DNA of 13,198 nt from Candidatus Thiodiazotropha taylori. Its GTDB lineage: Bacteria; Pseudomonadota; Gammaproteobacteria; Chromatiales; Chromatiaceae. Positions 6,700 through 13,136 of the stretch are shown piece after piece. Both the position numbers and the translations under genes were made by a program. The stretch is from positions 1 to 13,198 of the forward strand of contig JAHRHW010000082.1 in assembly GCA_019100305.1 (NCBI GenBank). Direction: 5' to 3'. The notes beneath the pieces were generated by a model. It had not been told where the DNA came from, made no database searches, and was given only the letters and a program-made list of their open reading frames with translations. Within the stretch, counting starts at the first letter, position 1; each line of letters starts with the position of its first letter.

Positions 6700-7362
6700 A
6701 TGAGACGTTTGAAATGGCTTTCACTTTGCACACTGATCATCCTGGGATCTGCAGATCTTCATGCCGACGGGGATAACCGGCAGTTCAATATCAATCCAGG
6801 CAACATGATGGGTGGCATGATGAACCCGATGCGTAACATGTTTGGTGACTATGACAGAAACCAGGGCGGTTATTACGACAACTACGACGCACCCTACTAT
6901 GCCCCCCAGGCCTATCCATACTACCCTCAGGGATATGGCGCCTACCCGGGTGCAGGCTACCCTCAGGCTCCGGCCGGTTATGCCGCACCCACAACCCAGT
7001 ATCCGGACACCCCCGCGTATCAGCAGCCCAGCCAACCGGCCGCGCCGGCTCCCGCCTATCAGCAAGCCGCGCCGGTCTATCAACAGCCACAACCCGCAAT
7101 GCCGCCGGCAACCCCCTACGCCAACGCACCCCAGGAGCAGTTCCAGTTCCGTCCCATGGATCAACCATCGACGATGCAGAATTCGGCTCAACCCGTCAGC
7201 CCCAGTTATGCGCAACCTCAGATTAGCGACCCTCAGGGTGGATCAGCTTACTATGGTAGTCCTGCACCCTCTGCCGCCCAGGGATACCAACAACAACCCC
7301 AGGTTCCGGTGGACCCAAGCATGAAGTTCCGACCCCTGGATCAACCCGGTTACTCTCAATAA
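6700..7362 (+). CDS. Secreted Tyr/Pro/Gln-rich low-complexity protein, sulfur-globule-like
   Basis: No enzymatic domain is recognised. The protein has 220 residues. It begins with a Sec signal peptide (MRRLKWLSLCTLIILGSADLHA, cleavage likely before D23). A Met/Asn/Gly-rich block follows (NPGNMMGGMMNPMRNMFG, 32-49), then a long tail dominated by Tyr, Pro, Gln, Ala and Gly. The tail has AYPYYPQGYGAYPGAGYP near 71-88 and recurring YQQ(P/A) units at 107-130. FRPMDQP (150-156) and FRPLDQP (210-216) are an internal duplicate, the second near the C-terminus. There is no cysteine in the mature part. ATG 6700 was chosen because AGAGG (6686-6690) lies 9 bp before it and it opens on the signal peptide; the frame stays open upstream to 6574 without such support. 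Composition and export resemble sulfur-globule envelope proteins (SgpA-C) of purple sulfur bacteria. That is inference from style, not a motif match. An adhesin or envelope structural protein is also possible. Confidence 0.8.
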   Translation: MRRLKWLSLCTLIILGSADLHADGDNRQFNINPGNMMGGMMNPMRNMFGDYDRNQGGYYDNYDAPYYAPQAYPYYPQGYGAYPGAGYPQAPAGYAAPTTQYPDTPAYQQPSQPAAPAPAYQQAAPVYQQPQPAMPPATPYANAPQEQFQFRPMDQPSTMQNSAQPVSPSYAQPQISDPQGGSAYYGSPAPSAAQGYQQQPQVPVDPSMKFRPLDQPGYSQ

Positions 7363-7402
7363 TGGATAGCGGGAAAACTGGCCACCAAAAACCGACTGGG
7401 TC

Positions 7403-7450
7403 GCATTTACCATACCCTGCCATGATTGATCATTGGCAGGGCACAAATGC
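7403..7450. terminator. Long interrupted hairpin after the secreted Tyr/Pro-rich gene
   Basis: An inner stem CCCTGCC (7415-7421) pairs with GGCAGGG (7435-7441). It is continued inward by ATGAT/ATCAT with one bulged T, and outward after an internal loop by GCATTT (7403-7408) with AAATGC (7445-7450). It starts 40 bp after the stop codon, where a terminator or 3'-end stabiliser is expected. No U-tract follows, so Rho-independent termination is not certain. Confidence 0.45.
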
Positions 7451-7485
7451 AACTTTGAATTCGAACTAATCGGGCTGCTTGTCTT

Positions 7486-7501
7486 CAGGCCTCAAGGCCT
7501 G
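7486..7501. terminator. Short GC-rich hairpin downstream of the acylphosphatase gene
   Basis: CAGGCC (7486-7491), loop TCAA, GGCCTG (7496-7501) forms a perfect 6-bp stem with a tetraloop. It lies 18 bp past the stop codon of the minus-strand acylphosphatase gene. No U-run follows on either strand. It may end the adaptor-acylphosphatase transcript. Confidence 0.35.
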
Positions 7502-7519
7502 TTAACACAAGAGACATCA

Positions 7520-7810
7520 CTAGCCAATGGTGAAGTCGGCATAGTTATGCTGATCGATCACTTCGCAGGAGACTGCGGAGACACTGGCGCCTGAAGGCCC
7601 CTTGCGCAGCCAATCCTTGAGTTCTTCCAAGGCATCAGCACGGCCACAGGCAACCACTTCCACACGCCCGTCGTTCAGGTTCTTGGCAAACCCGGTAATC
7701 CCCAGTCGCTGGGCTTCATGTCTGGCGGATGCCCGATAGAAGACCCCCTGCACCCGACCACCAACAAAACAGCGCACACAGATCTCTCCGCTGCTGATTC
7801 GATCACTCAT
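7520..7810 (-). CDS. acyP: Acylphosphatase
   Basis: Small cytoplasmic enzyme (96 residues, usual size about 90-100) that hydrolyses acyl phosphates such as acetyl phosphate, carbamoyl phosphate or 1,3-bisphosphoglycerate. The signature GRVQGVFYR (18-26) carries the phosphate-binding loop and catalytic R26. N44 in GFAKNLNDGRVEV is the second catalytic residue. Its ATG lies inside the end of the upstream adaptor gene (ATGAGTGA, 8-bp overlap), so the two are probably translationally coupled. No functional link between acylphosphatase and a periplasmic adaptor is known to me. Confidence 0.95.
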   Translation of the reverse strand: MSDRISSGEICVRCFVGGRVQGVFYRASARHEAQRLGITGFAKNLNDGRVEVVACGRADALEELKDWLRKGPSGASVSAVSCEVIDQHNYADFTIG

Positions 7811-8567
7811 CTGCTATCCTCAAAACAGCCTTCTCACCTGCTCTGACTACCACCGACTCAGGCGGCTGAAAAGTCGCTTCAAGCAGATATCGGGCTCCAT
7901 TCGCATCTTCAGCAACGGGCTTCAGTCCCACTCTGGAAATCTCACCGTTCAGCCATTGACCTCGCAGGCCGATCTGCACGCTGATGCCCGGCTTCAGTTT
8001 ATCCGCCTGCTGAGCGGTGACATCGGTAGTGACCTTCATTCGCCCGATATGACAAAGATTGAGCAGTGGCTGCGCCTGCTGGCGATTGATTACCGCCTGG
8101 CCGGGCTGCACGTAGATCTCCTCGACGATACCATCAAACGGTGCCGTGATACGGCTATAATCGATATCCAATCGAACCTTGGCCAGTTGTGCATCCGCTT
8201 CGCGATAAGCCGCATCCGACTCGGCCGCTTCAATCTCAGCCTGCTTACGTTCATGGTCGGACAACAGAGTACGATCGTAGAGCTCAAGGGCGCGATCCAA
8301 CTCTCTTTTGGCCTCCGCATTCTGTTGTGTAGCCGCCTCAAGTCTCGATTCGGCGGCTGCCAGACGGCTTGTATAGGCCCGCTGGTCCAGTTCGATGAGT
8401 ATGGTTCCGCGACTGACCTTCTCGCCCTTCCCGGCATTCACACGACTGACCATACCATCCACTGTCGTACTCAACTCCACCTGCTGATACCAGCTGGTCA
8501 CCGCCTCCAGATCCAGGGCCAAAGACTGTCCACTGTACAACAGACAGATTAGCATCAGCACCCTCAT
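7803..8567 (-). CDS. HlyD/RND-type periplasmic adaptor (membrane fusion protein), short form
   Basis: Periplasmic adaptor that normally bridges an inner-membrane exporter and a TolC-type channel. The protein has 254 residues. A Sec signal peptide (1-18, cleavage likely after SLA) is followed by the first half of a lipoyl-like domain (about 31-62, VDGMVSRVNAGKGEKVSRG). An alpha-helical coiled coil rich in Ala/Glu/Arg comes next (about 65-135), then the second lipoyl half (ITAPFDGIVEEIYVQPGQAV, 140-159) and a beta-barrel domain to the end. It is shorter than typical RND adaptors of 350-400 residues and seems to lack a membrane-proximal domain. No ABC, RND or MFS transporter gene is adjacent; the nearest channel gene is the TolC homologue about 1.9 kb away on the same strand. 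GGGGGT sits about 5 bp before the ATG. It overlaps acyP downstream. Confidence 0.85.
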   Translation of the reverse strand: MRVLMLICLLYSGQSLALDLEAVTSWYQQVELSTTVDGMVSRVNAGKGEKVSRGTILIELDQRAYTSRLAAAESRLEAATQQNAEAKRELDRALELYDRTLLSDHERKQAEIEAAESDAAYREADAQLAKVRLDIDYSRITAPFDGIVEEIYVQPGQAVINRQQAQPLLNLCHIGRMKVTTDVTAQQADKLKPGISVQIGLRGQWLNGEISRVGLKPVAEDANGARYLLEATFQPPESVVVRAGEKAVLRIADE

Positions 8568-8632
8568 GATTACCCCCTTTCTCTTAATTATTAACCCGGC
8601 ACCTTAACCGGCCATGTCCAGCCAAGTCTCTC

Positions 8633-8648
8633 ATCAGTCACTACTGAT
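8633..8648. promoter_or_regulatory. Inverted repeat upstream of the adaptor-acyP pair
   Basis: ATCAGT (8633-8638) and ACTGAT (8643-8648) flank CACT and form a perfect dyad. It lies 66 bp before the adaptor start codon, a plausible place for an operator. There is no match to a known regulator site. Confidence 0.25.
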
Positions 8649-8802
8649 CAGACAGCGTAGCGGAATCTCTAAAAGCTTGATCCCACTCGATTGCAAAATA
8701 AGCCATTGTTATCTTTTATATATTCTATATCTTATATTCTTGTTAAATGGTAATGCCATGAACAAAAAACCGCCAAATAGATGCAGTAATTTCAAATGAC
8801 CG

Positions 8803-8870
8803 ATGCGAATAGCTGAGCATGAAAATCTGCTTTGTGAGGTTGTACAAAACCCCATCGCATGAATGCTCAG
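8803..8870. repeat. Two interleaved inverted repeats (pseudoknot-like)
   Basis: ATGCGA (8803-8808) is complementary to TCGCAT (8855-8860), and CTGAGCAT (8813-8820) to ATGCTCAG (8863-8870). The arms cross rather than nest, so an RNA copy could fold as a pseudoknot or switch between two stems. Chance cannot be excluded from one copy. Confidence 0.35.
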
Positions 8871-9212
8871 TGCCAATCACCTCACCAGAACAGGCTTATC
8901 ATAGCCCATTAAACACTACCAAAGATATAATAAAAACAGCGCGTTACCGCACACCCGCCAAGTCTGCCCGAGTCGATCAGAAGTAGCATACAGTTGGAGC
9001 ACTCGGGAGAACATGGCCTCTGTGGCGTACCATGGTAGAGCCAATGGCATGACAGGCAGCTCCCTACACCAATACGGGTCACCGGGCGATTTTCTCCACA
9101 CAGTCTGGATTACGCTCAACTATCAAGCTGACAGACCGATATAAAGATAGAGAGGCGTGTACTCAGAAATTATCCTTGCGGTTAAAAACTGACGTGCAGC
9201 GGGGTTTCAAAC

Positions 9213-10292
9213 ATGATCATTACCCAATCTTCCCTCAGCATGGATAGTCATCGCTCTGCTGAGGTCAAACACGAAGTCAAGAGCCAACTCACGTTGTGGC
9301 GCGGAGAACGAACCGACGCGGATTCAGAACAAACTCGCACGCCAGACAGATCGCTTGTGATCCGTGCCGAAGCCCTGCAGGTCACGATTTCCCAGACAGC
9401 CCATTCACTGCAACCGGAAAAGGCACTCTTGGAACTCGATGATACGGCTCCCGAACCCCACATGGGGGAGCTGAAGATTCAATTGATCAAGATTATGATC
9501 GAGCATTTTACCGGACGTGAGATCGATGTTCTGACGCCTGATGAACTGCATCCGGAAGCACAACCTGTTGAGACTGAGCCGACCCTCACTGAGGGTGAAC
9601 TGCAGGCTCCGGCCCAATCCGCCGGCTGGGGAATGATTTATGACTTCTACGAGTCACATTACGAGTCGGAACGTGTCGATTTCAAGGCCCAGGGTAAGGT
9701 TCTGACGGCGGACGGACGTGAGATCAATATCGCTCTGCAATTGAGCATGAGCCGTGAGTTTCTGCGTGAATCAACTGTCCAGATACGTGCCGGTGATGCG
9801 GTCATGAAGGATCCCCTGGTAGTCAACTTTAACGGTACTGCAGCACAACTGACGGAGCGCAATTTCCAGTTCGATATCGATGCAGACGGCCGGGATGAGC
9901 AGATCGCTTTTGTCCGACCAGGCAGTGGTTTGTTGGCACTCGATCGCAATACAGACGGCAGTGTCAACGATGGTCGCGAACTGTTTGGTGCGCTCAGCGG
10001 GGATGGATTCGGTGAGTTGGCCAATCACGACGAGGATGATAATGGCTGGATCGATGAAGCGGATTCAATCTATCGTCGTTTACGGATCTGGACAAAATCA
10101 GCTGACGGTCAGGATTCGCTCATCGCTCTGGGGCAGACCGGTGTCGGAGCAATCTATCTCGGTTCGGTTGAGACTCCCTTCCTGCTCAAGGATGCAGACA
10201 ATGAAACGCTGGGGCAGATCCGTCAAACTGGCGTATATCTCTCCGAAGATGGAGAGACCGGTACCCTTCAGCAACTGGACCTGGTGGTTTGA
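9213..10292 (+). CDS. Conserved hypothetical protein with calcium-loop (EF-hand-like) C-terminal domain
   Basis: The protein has 359 residues, no signal peptide and no membrane segment. The N-terminal part (1-140) is polar and charged with no known domain. The middle (about 138-215) contains YDFYESHYESERVDFKAQG and a MSREFLRES stretch. The C-terminal part (about 218-359) carries Asp-rich loops of the DxDxDG kind: DIDADGRDE, DRNTDGSVNDGRE and the near-canonical EF-hand loop DEDDNGWIDEAD. It ends GTLQQLDLVV. From memory, the arrangement (DxDADG, then LDRNxDGxxNDGxELFG, then DEDxNGWID) recurs in uncharacterised proteins across gammaproteobacteria, sometimes labelled VCBS-like; no function is assigned. 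Calcium binding is inferred. The GCGGGG upstream is a weak ribosome site, and ATG 9240 is an alternative start. Confidence 0.8.
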   Translation: MIITQSSLSMDSHRSAEVKHEVKSQLTLWRGERTDADSEQTRTPDRSLVIRAEALQVTISQTAHSLQPEKALLELDDTAPEPHMGELKIQLIKIMIEHFTGREIDVLTPDELHPEAQPVETEPTLTEGELQAPAQSAGWGMIYDFYESHYESERVDFKAQGKVLTADGREINIALQLSMSREFLRESTVQIRAGDAVMKDPLVVNFNGTAAQLTERNFQFDIDADGRDEQIAFVRPGSGLLALDRNTDGSVNDGRELFGALSGDGFGELANHDEDDNGWIDEADSIYRRLRIWTKSADGQDSLIALGQTGVGAIYLGSVETPFLLKDADNETLGQIRQTGVYLSEDGETGTLQQLDLVV

Positions 10293-10322
10293 TTCGGACT
10301 TAAACCAGCAGCGGCGGATCCT

Positions 10323-10344
10323 TTCCCTGGTCACTTACAGGGAA
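10323..10344 (+). terminator. Hairpin after the calcium-loop gene
   Basis: TTCCCTG (10323-10329) and CAGGGAA (10338-10344) pair perfectly around an 8-base loop, 30 bp past the stop codon. No U-tract follows, so it could be a Rho-independent-like terminator or only a 3'-end structure. Confidence 0.35.
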
Positions 10345-10509
10345 GCATGCTGAGCCCATCCGGCAATCATCCGTATCCAGCAACACAAGTTGACCATACG
10401 AGTGTTTGATGCCTGTCGGAATCTGCCAAAATCATTCATTTGCACTCGATCGTGATGCGACTCAAGCTATGACTTAACTGTTACCCTGTGCAGGCCTCCC
10501 GATCAGACC

Positions 10510-11823
10510 CTAAGGCTTTCCGGCACCACCTTTCTCCGCTTCCAGCAAGCCCCCTGTCAGAGCCTTGAGATGGGCCAGTGCCAACTGTATCTGATAGGTG
10601 TTCTTTGCCTGCTGGAACTGGATATCGGCAATCTGGGTCATCGAGTCACCCAGGTCCGATGAGAGATCGAGCTCATACAGGGTACGGCTTCGATCCAGGT
10701 AGAGATCCCGGTAATCCCCGGTGACAATGATCTCCTCTGCGGCTACACGCAGTTGATTGAGCTCCATCCAATAGTCCAGAACCTGCTGTCGAAGGGCAAG
10801 CTCATAGGCTGCCAACTCAGCCTGCTTCTGTTGCACTTTGGCACGCTGTCTGGCGCTATCCGCCTCGACACGATTGCCCTGATAGAGAGGCACTTCAAAC
10901 ACCAGAGCCGCGGTCAGAGGATTGCGCCCGCCAAGTTCCCGCTCATAGGTCGCTGCCTCCAACTGGGCACGAATCACCGGATTGCTTTCCGACTCACTTG
11001 CCTGCAGCTGTTTTTGTGCCGCCTGAAGTTCCGCTCTCAGTTTCTGCATCCCCGGATTGCCGGTTAACGCCAAGGCCACCAACTCATCAACATCCCCTAG
11101 CTCATCCTGCGTTTCGAAATTGGGCATTTCCAGCTCAGCGGGGAGGTCGAGGGGACGGTTCAGACTGATTGCCAGCTGGGAGCGGGTGATGCGCTGGCGG
11201 TTGCCGCTCAGTGCCACCTCTCTTCTGCTTTGCTGATAGCGGCTTTCCAGTTCAAGCATCTCCACATCGGAGACCCTGCCGAGTTCATTTTTGGTGCGCG
11301 CACGATCGAAGCGGATGTAGTCGATCGACAGGGCCTCGGTGTCGCGGGCATTCTCCAGATCGGCCAGCAGTACATTGAAGTAGCGGGCCATGACATCGAG
11401 CCTGCGCTGCTGACGCACCTCCATAAGCTGCCAGCGACGGGACTCCAGATCCGCATCTGCGGCTTCAAGGGCATGTGCCGTGCGTCCAAAATCGTAGAGC
11501 TGTTTACTGATTTTGAGCCTTGCCAGGCTGTCATTGTGGGTCTGATAGATAGCGATTTCCGAAGGCTCGATGGCACGCAATTCAGCACTCAGATCGACAC
11601 GCAGATCATCCTTTGAATCGGCCAGGTGCCGAGCGGCTTCAGCCTGGGCCAGCGCTGCATCTGCAAGGGTGCGTTCCGGATGTTCCGCATCGGCCAGACT
11701 CAGAGCGTACTCCAGCGTCAGCGGCGACGGCAGGGGCTCCACAGCCATTGCCCAGCCGCAAATGGTGCTCAGTAGTAAAAGCAGCAATCGCCTGCAACAG
11801 GCTCTGTTGGACAACCTGACCAC
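10510..11823 (-). CDS. TolC-family outer-membrane channel protein
   Basis: The protein has 437 residues and a signal peptide (1-27, MVRLSNRACC... to AMA, cleavage before VEP). The rest is a long alpha-helical, Gln/Glu/Ala/Leu-rich body typical of outer membrane efflux (OEP) proteins. Two structurally repeated halves span about 35-225 and 235-425, each with heptad-like helices (LADAALAQAEAARHLADSKD near 53-72). TolC proteins trimerise into an outer-membrane barrel with a periplasmic tunnel and serve type I secretion or efflux. The start is GTG at 11823-11821, inside the stop of the upstream thioredoxin gene (TAGTG), which implies translational coupling. AAGGAA upstream gives a ribosome site. 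No adaptor or pump gene follows directly, so the partner is unknown. The family call is confident; the substrate is not known. Confidence 0.9.
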   Translation of the reverse strand: MVRLSNRACCRRLLLLLLSTICGWAMAVEPLPSPLTLEYALSLADAEHPERTLADAALAQAEAARHLADSKDDLRVDLSAELRAIEPSEIAIYQTHNDSLARLKISKQLYDFGRTAHALEAADADLESRRWQLMEVRQQRRLDVMARYFNVLLADLENARDTEALSIDYIRFDRARTKNELGRVSDVEMLELESRYQQSRREVALSGNRQRITRSQLAISLNRPLDLPAELEMPNFETQDELGDVDELVALALTGNPGMQKLRAELQAAQKQLQASESESNPVIRAQLEAATYERELGGRNPLTAALVFEVPLYQGNRVEADSARQRAKVQQKQAELAAYELALRQQVLDYWMELNQLRVAAEEIIVTGDYRDLYLDRSRTLYELDLSSDLGDSMTQIADIQFQQAKNTYQIQLALAHLKALTGGLLEAEKGGAGKP

Positions 11824-12356
11824 TACTTACGCATTTCCTTTTTCTTGGCTCTTTTGTAACGGGAAAAGTTGCTTGACTTGTAGTGGCCGTCGACAACGAA
11901 TTCACCCAGCCACATGAACTCATCGGCGGTGTTGGTCGCGCCGGTGAAACGGGTCAGAAGGTTGCCATCGAGATCAAAGAACGCGAATACCGGAGTCGCT
12001 CTTACCTTGAAGTGTTTGAAGGCAAAATCCTTCTCTTTGATCGGATTCCCTTTGAAGTCGGAGATCTCCACATCACCTTCGATATCCACGGTATAGACCT
12101 GGAAATGTTCCTGAAAGTAGTCCTGTACCGCCACCTGGTTGAGCACACGGCTCTTCATACGGTGACAAAAGGGACACTCATCCATTTCAAACATGATCAA
12201 TACGCCCTTTTTTCCCTCTTCCCTGGCGACCATCAGCTCTTCACTGAAATCCCCCAGAGATTGATTGAAAAAGTGTTCACCGGGATCCCGGGTTGCAGCC
12301 GTTGCCTCGGCAAGCGTCAGGCAGAACAAAACCAGCATCAGGATGGGTCGTGTCAT
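11823..12356 (-). CDS. Periplasmic SoxW-type thioredoxin-fold protein
   Basis: Exported thiol-disulfide protein of 177 residues. The signal peptide covers about 1-20 (MTRPILMLVLFCLTLAEATA). The thioredoxin fold has active-site CPFC (C61/C64) in MFEMDECPFCHRM and the cis-proline in RATPVFAFFD. The block VDIEGDVEISDFKG followed by IKEKDFAFKHFKVRATP is the pattern I associate with SoxW-like proteins encoded with sulfur-oxidation genes. The C-terminus is strongly basic (SRYKRAKKKEMRK), unusual for a periplasmic thioredoxin. It probably reduces or isomerises disulfides of exported proteins. No sox structural genes are in the window. The gene is coupled to the TolC homologue (1-base overlap), and the MITE lies about 40 bp upstream of its start. 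DsbE/DUF255-like proteins are the alternative family. Confidence 0.82.
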   Translation of the reverse strand: MTRPILMLVLFCLTLAEATAATRDPGEHFFNQSLGDFSEELMVAREEGKKGVLIMFEMDECPFCHRMKSRVLNQVAVQDYFQEHFQVYTVDIEGDVEISDFKGNPIKEKDFAFKHFKVRATPVFAFFDLDGNLLTRFTGATNTADEFMWLGEFVVDGHYKSSNFSRYKRAKKKEMRK

Positions 12357-12396
12357 CTATCGCTCCTTAGGGCTTGATAGCCACTAATCCCTTGTT

Positions 12397-12576
12397 TACT
12401 GTCTCATACTAATGCGTGATATCAGAGGCTTGCCCTGTTCCCAAGACAAGGCGCGACGCCAGGCCATCGTCCGCGTTGTTGTGTGTCTTGACAAGGGCGC
12501 GCCATTGCCTGCGACACACGCCTAGCGGCCAATGGCCTGGCGTCACGCTGATTTCACGCATTAGTATGAGACAGTA
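12397..12576. mobile_element. 180-bp MITE-like element with 29-bp terminal inverted repeats
   Basis: The ends 12397-12425 and 12548-12576 are inverted repeats matching at 28 of 29 positions. They start TACTGTCTCATACTAATGCG on each strand. The outermost TA on both sides can be read as a duplicated TA target, which fits non-autonomous derivatives of IS630/Tc1-mariner elements. The interior has a second inverted repeat, GACGCCAGGCCAT (12455-12467) with ATGGCCTGGCGTC (12532-12544). Nested inside it are CCGC/GCGG, GTGTGTC/GACACAC and a central GGCGCGCC palindrome (12496-12503). Almost all of it can fold into one long hairpin. There is no transposase and no credible ORF. It lies between two minus-strand thioredoxin genes, 2 bp after the stop of the first. 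Confidence 0.85.
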
Positions 12577-12578
12577 CA

Positions 12579-13061
12579 CTAGTTGCTCTCTTCTTTTATG
12601 AAGGTCTCCAGATCCTCCAGCGTCACCGGCCCAACCTGACGGGCAACCAGCTCACCTTTGGGATTGACCAGAAATGAGGTGGGCAGACCGGGTACCCGCC
12701 CCAGCTCGGTACGTGCTGCCGGCTTGGTCAACAGGATCGGATAGCTAAGAAACTGCTCGTCGACAAAGGTTTTCAGACGGTGCGGATCGATACGCTCCAT
12801 GGCGACACCCAATACCACCGCATCCTTGTCTTTGTGATTGTTGTGGAACACCTCCAGTTCCGGCAACTCCTCGCGACACGGAGGACACCAGGTAGCCCAG
12901 TAGTTGACCAGGACCCACTTCCCCCGATAGTCGGAAAGACGGTAATTTTTGCCGTCCAGGCCTGGCAGTTCAAAATCCACCGGCTCAGCCACTACCGGTT
13001 GGATAAACAGCCACAATCCACAGATCAACAGGATACGGCTCAGGGGATTGTTGCAATGCAT
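12579..13061 (-). CDS. Periplasmic TlpA/ResA-type thioredoxin
   Basis: Exported redoxin of 160 residues. The signal peptide is about 1-25 (ending QPVVA, then EPVDF). An AhpC/TSA-like thioredoxin fold follows, with FELPGLDGKNYRLSDYRGKW, the active site WCPPC (C59/C62) in NYWATWCPPCREELPELE, and a cis-proline in GLPTSFLV. TlpA/ResA proteins are reductants outside the cytoplasm, often for apocytochrome c haem-binding cysteines or copper-centre assembly; the client here is unknown. GGAGAG lies about 4 bp before the ATG. The stop lies 2 bp from the MITE, which separates this gene from the SoxW-type gene in the same orientation. No haem-lyase or ccm gene is in view. Confidence 0.92.
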   Translation of the reverse strand: MHCNNPLSRILLICGLWLFIQPVVAEPVDFELPGLDGKNYRLSDYRGKWVLVNYWATWCPPCREELPELEVFHNNHKDKDAVVLGVAMERIDPHRLKTFVDEQFLSYPILLTKPAARTELGRVPGLPTSFLVNPKGELVARQVGPVTLEDLETFIKEESN

Positions 13062-13136
13062 AGATCTCTCCAGTGGATCGGTATTCGTCTAGGGCTCGTT
13101 GTCACTCATTCAATCTGCCCTGGTTTGGACGATCTT

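Larger units (their letters stand above)
8568..9212. other. 645-bp intergenic region with no confident gene
   Basis: No recognisable protein, tRNA or rRNA was found. It holds the leader of the adaptor gene, a very AT-rich tract at about 8700-8750, two overlapping inverted repeats at 8803-8870, and then an abruptly more GC-rich stretch at about 8940-9120. In that stretch a short minus-strand frame (8916-9119) and a plus-strand frame are both open, but neither resembles a family I know or has a good ribosome site. A decayed gene, an untranslated RNA or a second small repeat element are possible. A 13-codon frame starting ATG at 8758 is too short to support. Confidence 0.5.

Noticed and set aside
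6842..7324. Thr/Pro/Arg-rich frame inside the secreted-protein gene
   Set aside because: It is an out-of-frame reading of a repetitive sequence. The chosen frame has the ribosome site and signal peptide.
8614..8799. 61-codon frame with a hydrophobic stretch
   Set aside because: It has no ribosome site and crosses an AT-rich tract that yields Leu/Ile/Tyr by composition alone.
8916..9119. 67-codon minus-strand frame in the long gap
   Set aside because: There is no recognised family and no clear ribosome site. It is kept only as a remark on the gap.
9122..9138. Sigma28-like promoter (TCAAGCTG ... CCGATATA) before the calcium-loop gene
   Set aside because: The spacer is about 5 bp instead of the 11 expected.
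7803..11823. A type I secretion system made of adaptor, calcium-loop substrate and TolC
   Set aside because: There is no ABC transporter gene, the calcium-loop protein lacks tandem GGxGxD RTX nonapeptides, and the three genes are in separate units.
12416..12601. Short plus-strand frame inside the MITE
   Set aside because: It lies in the palindromic element and reads through both inverted arms, so it is not a plausible gene.
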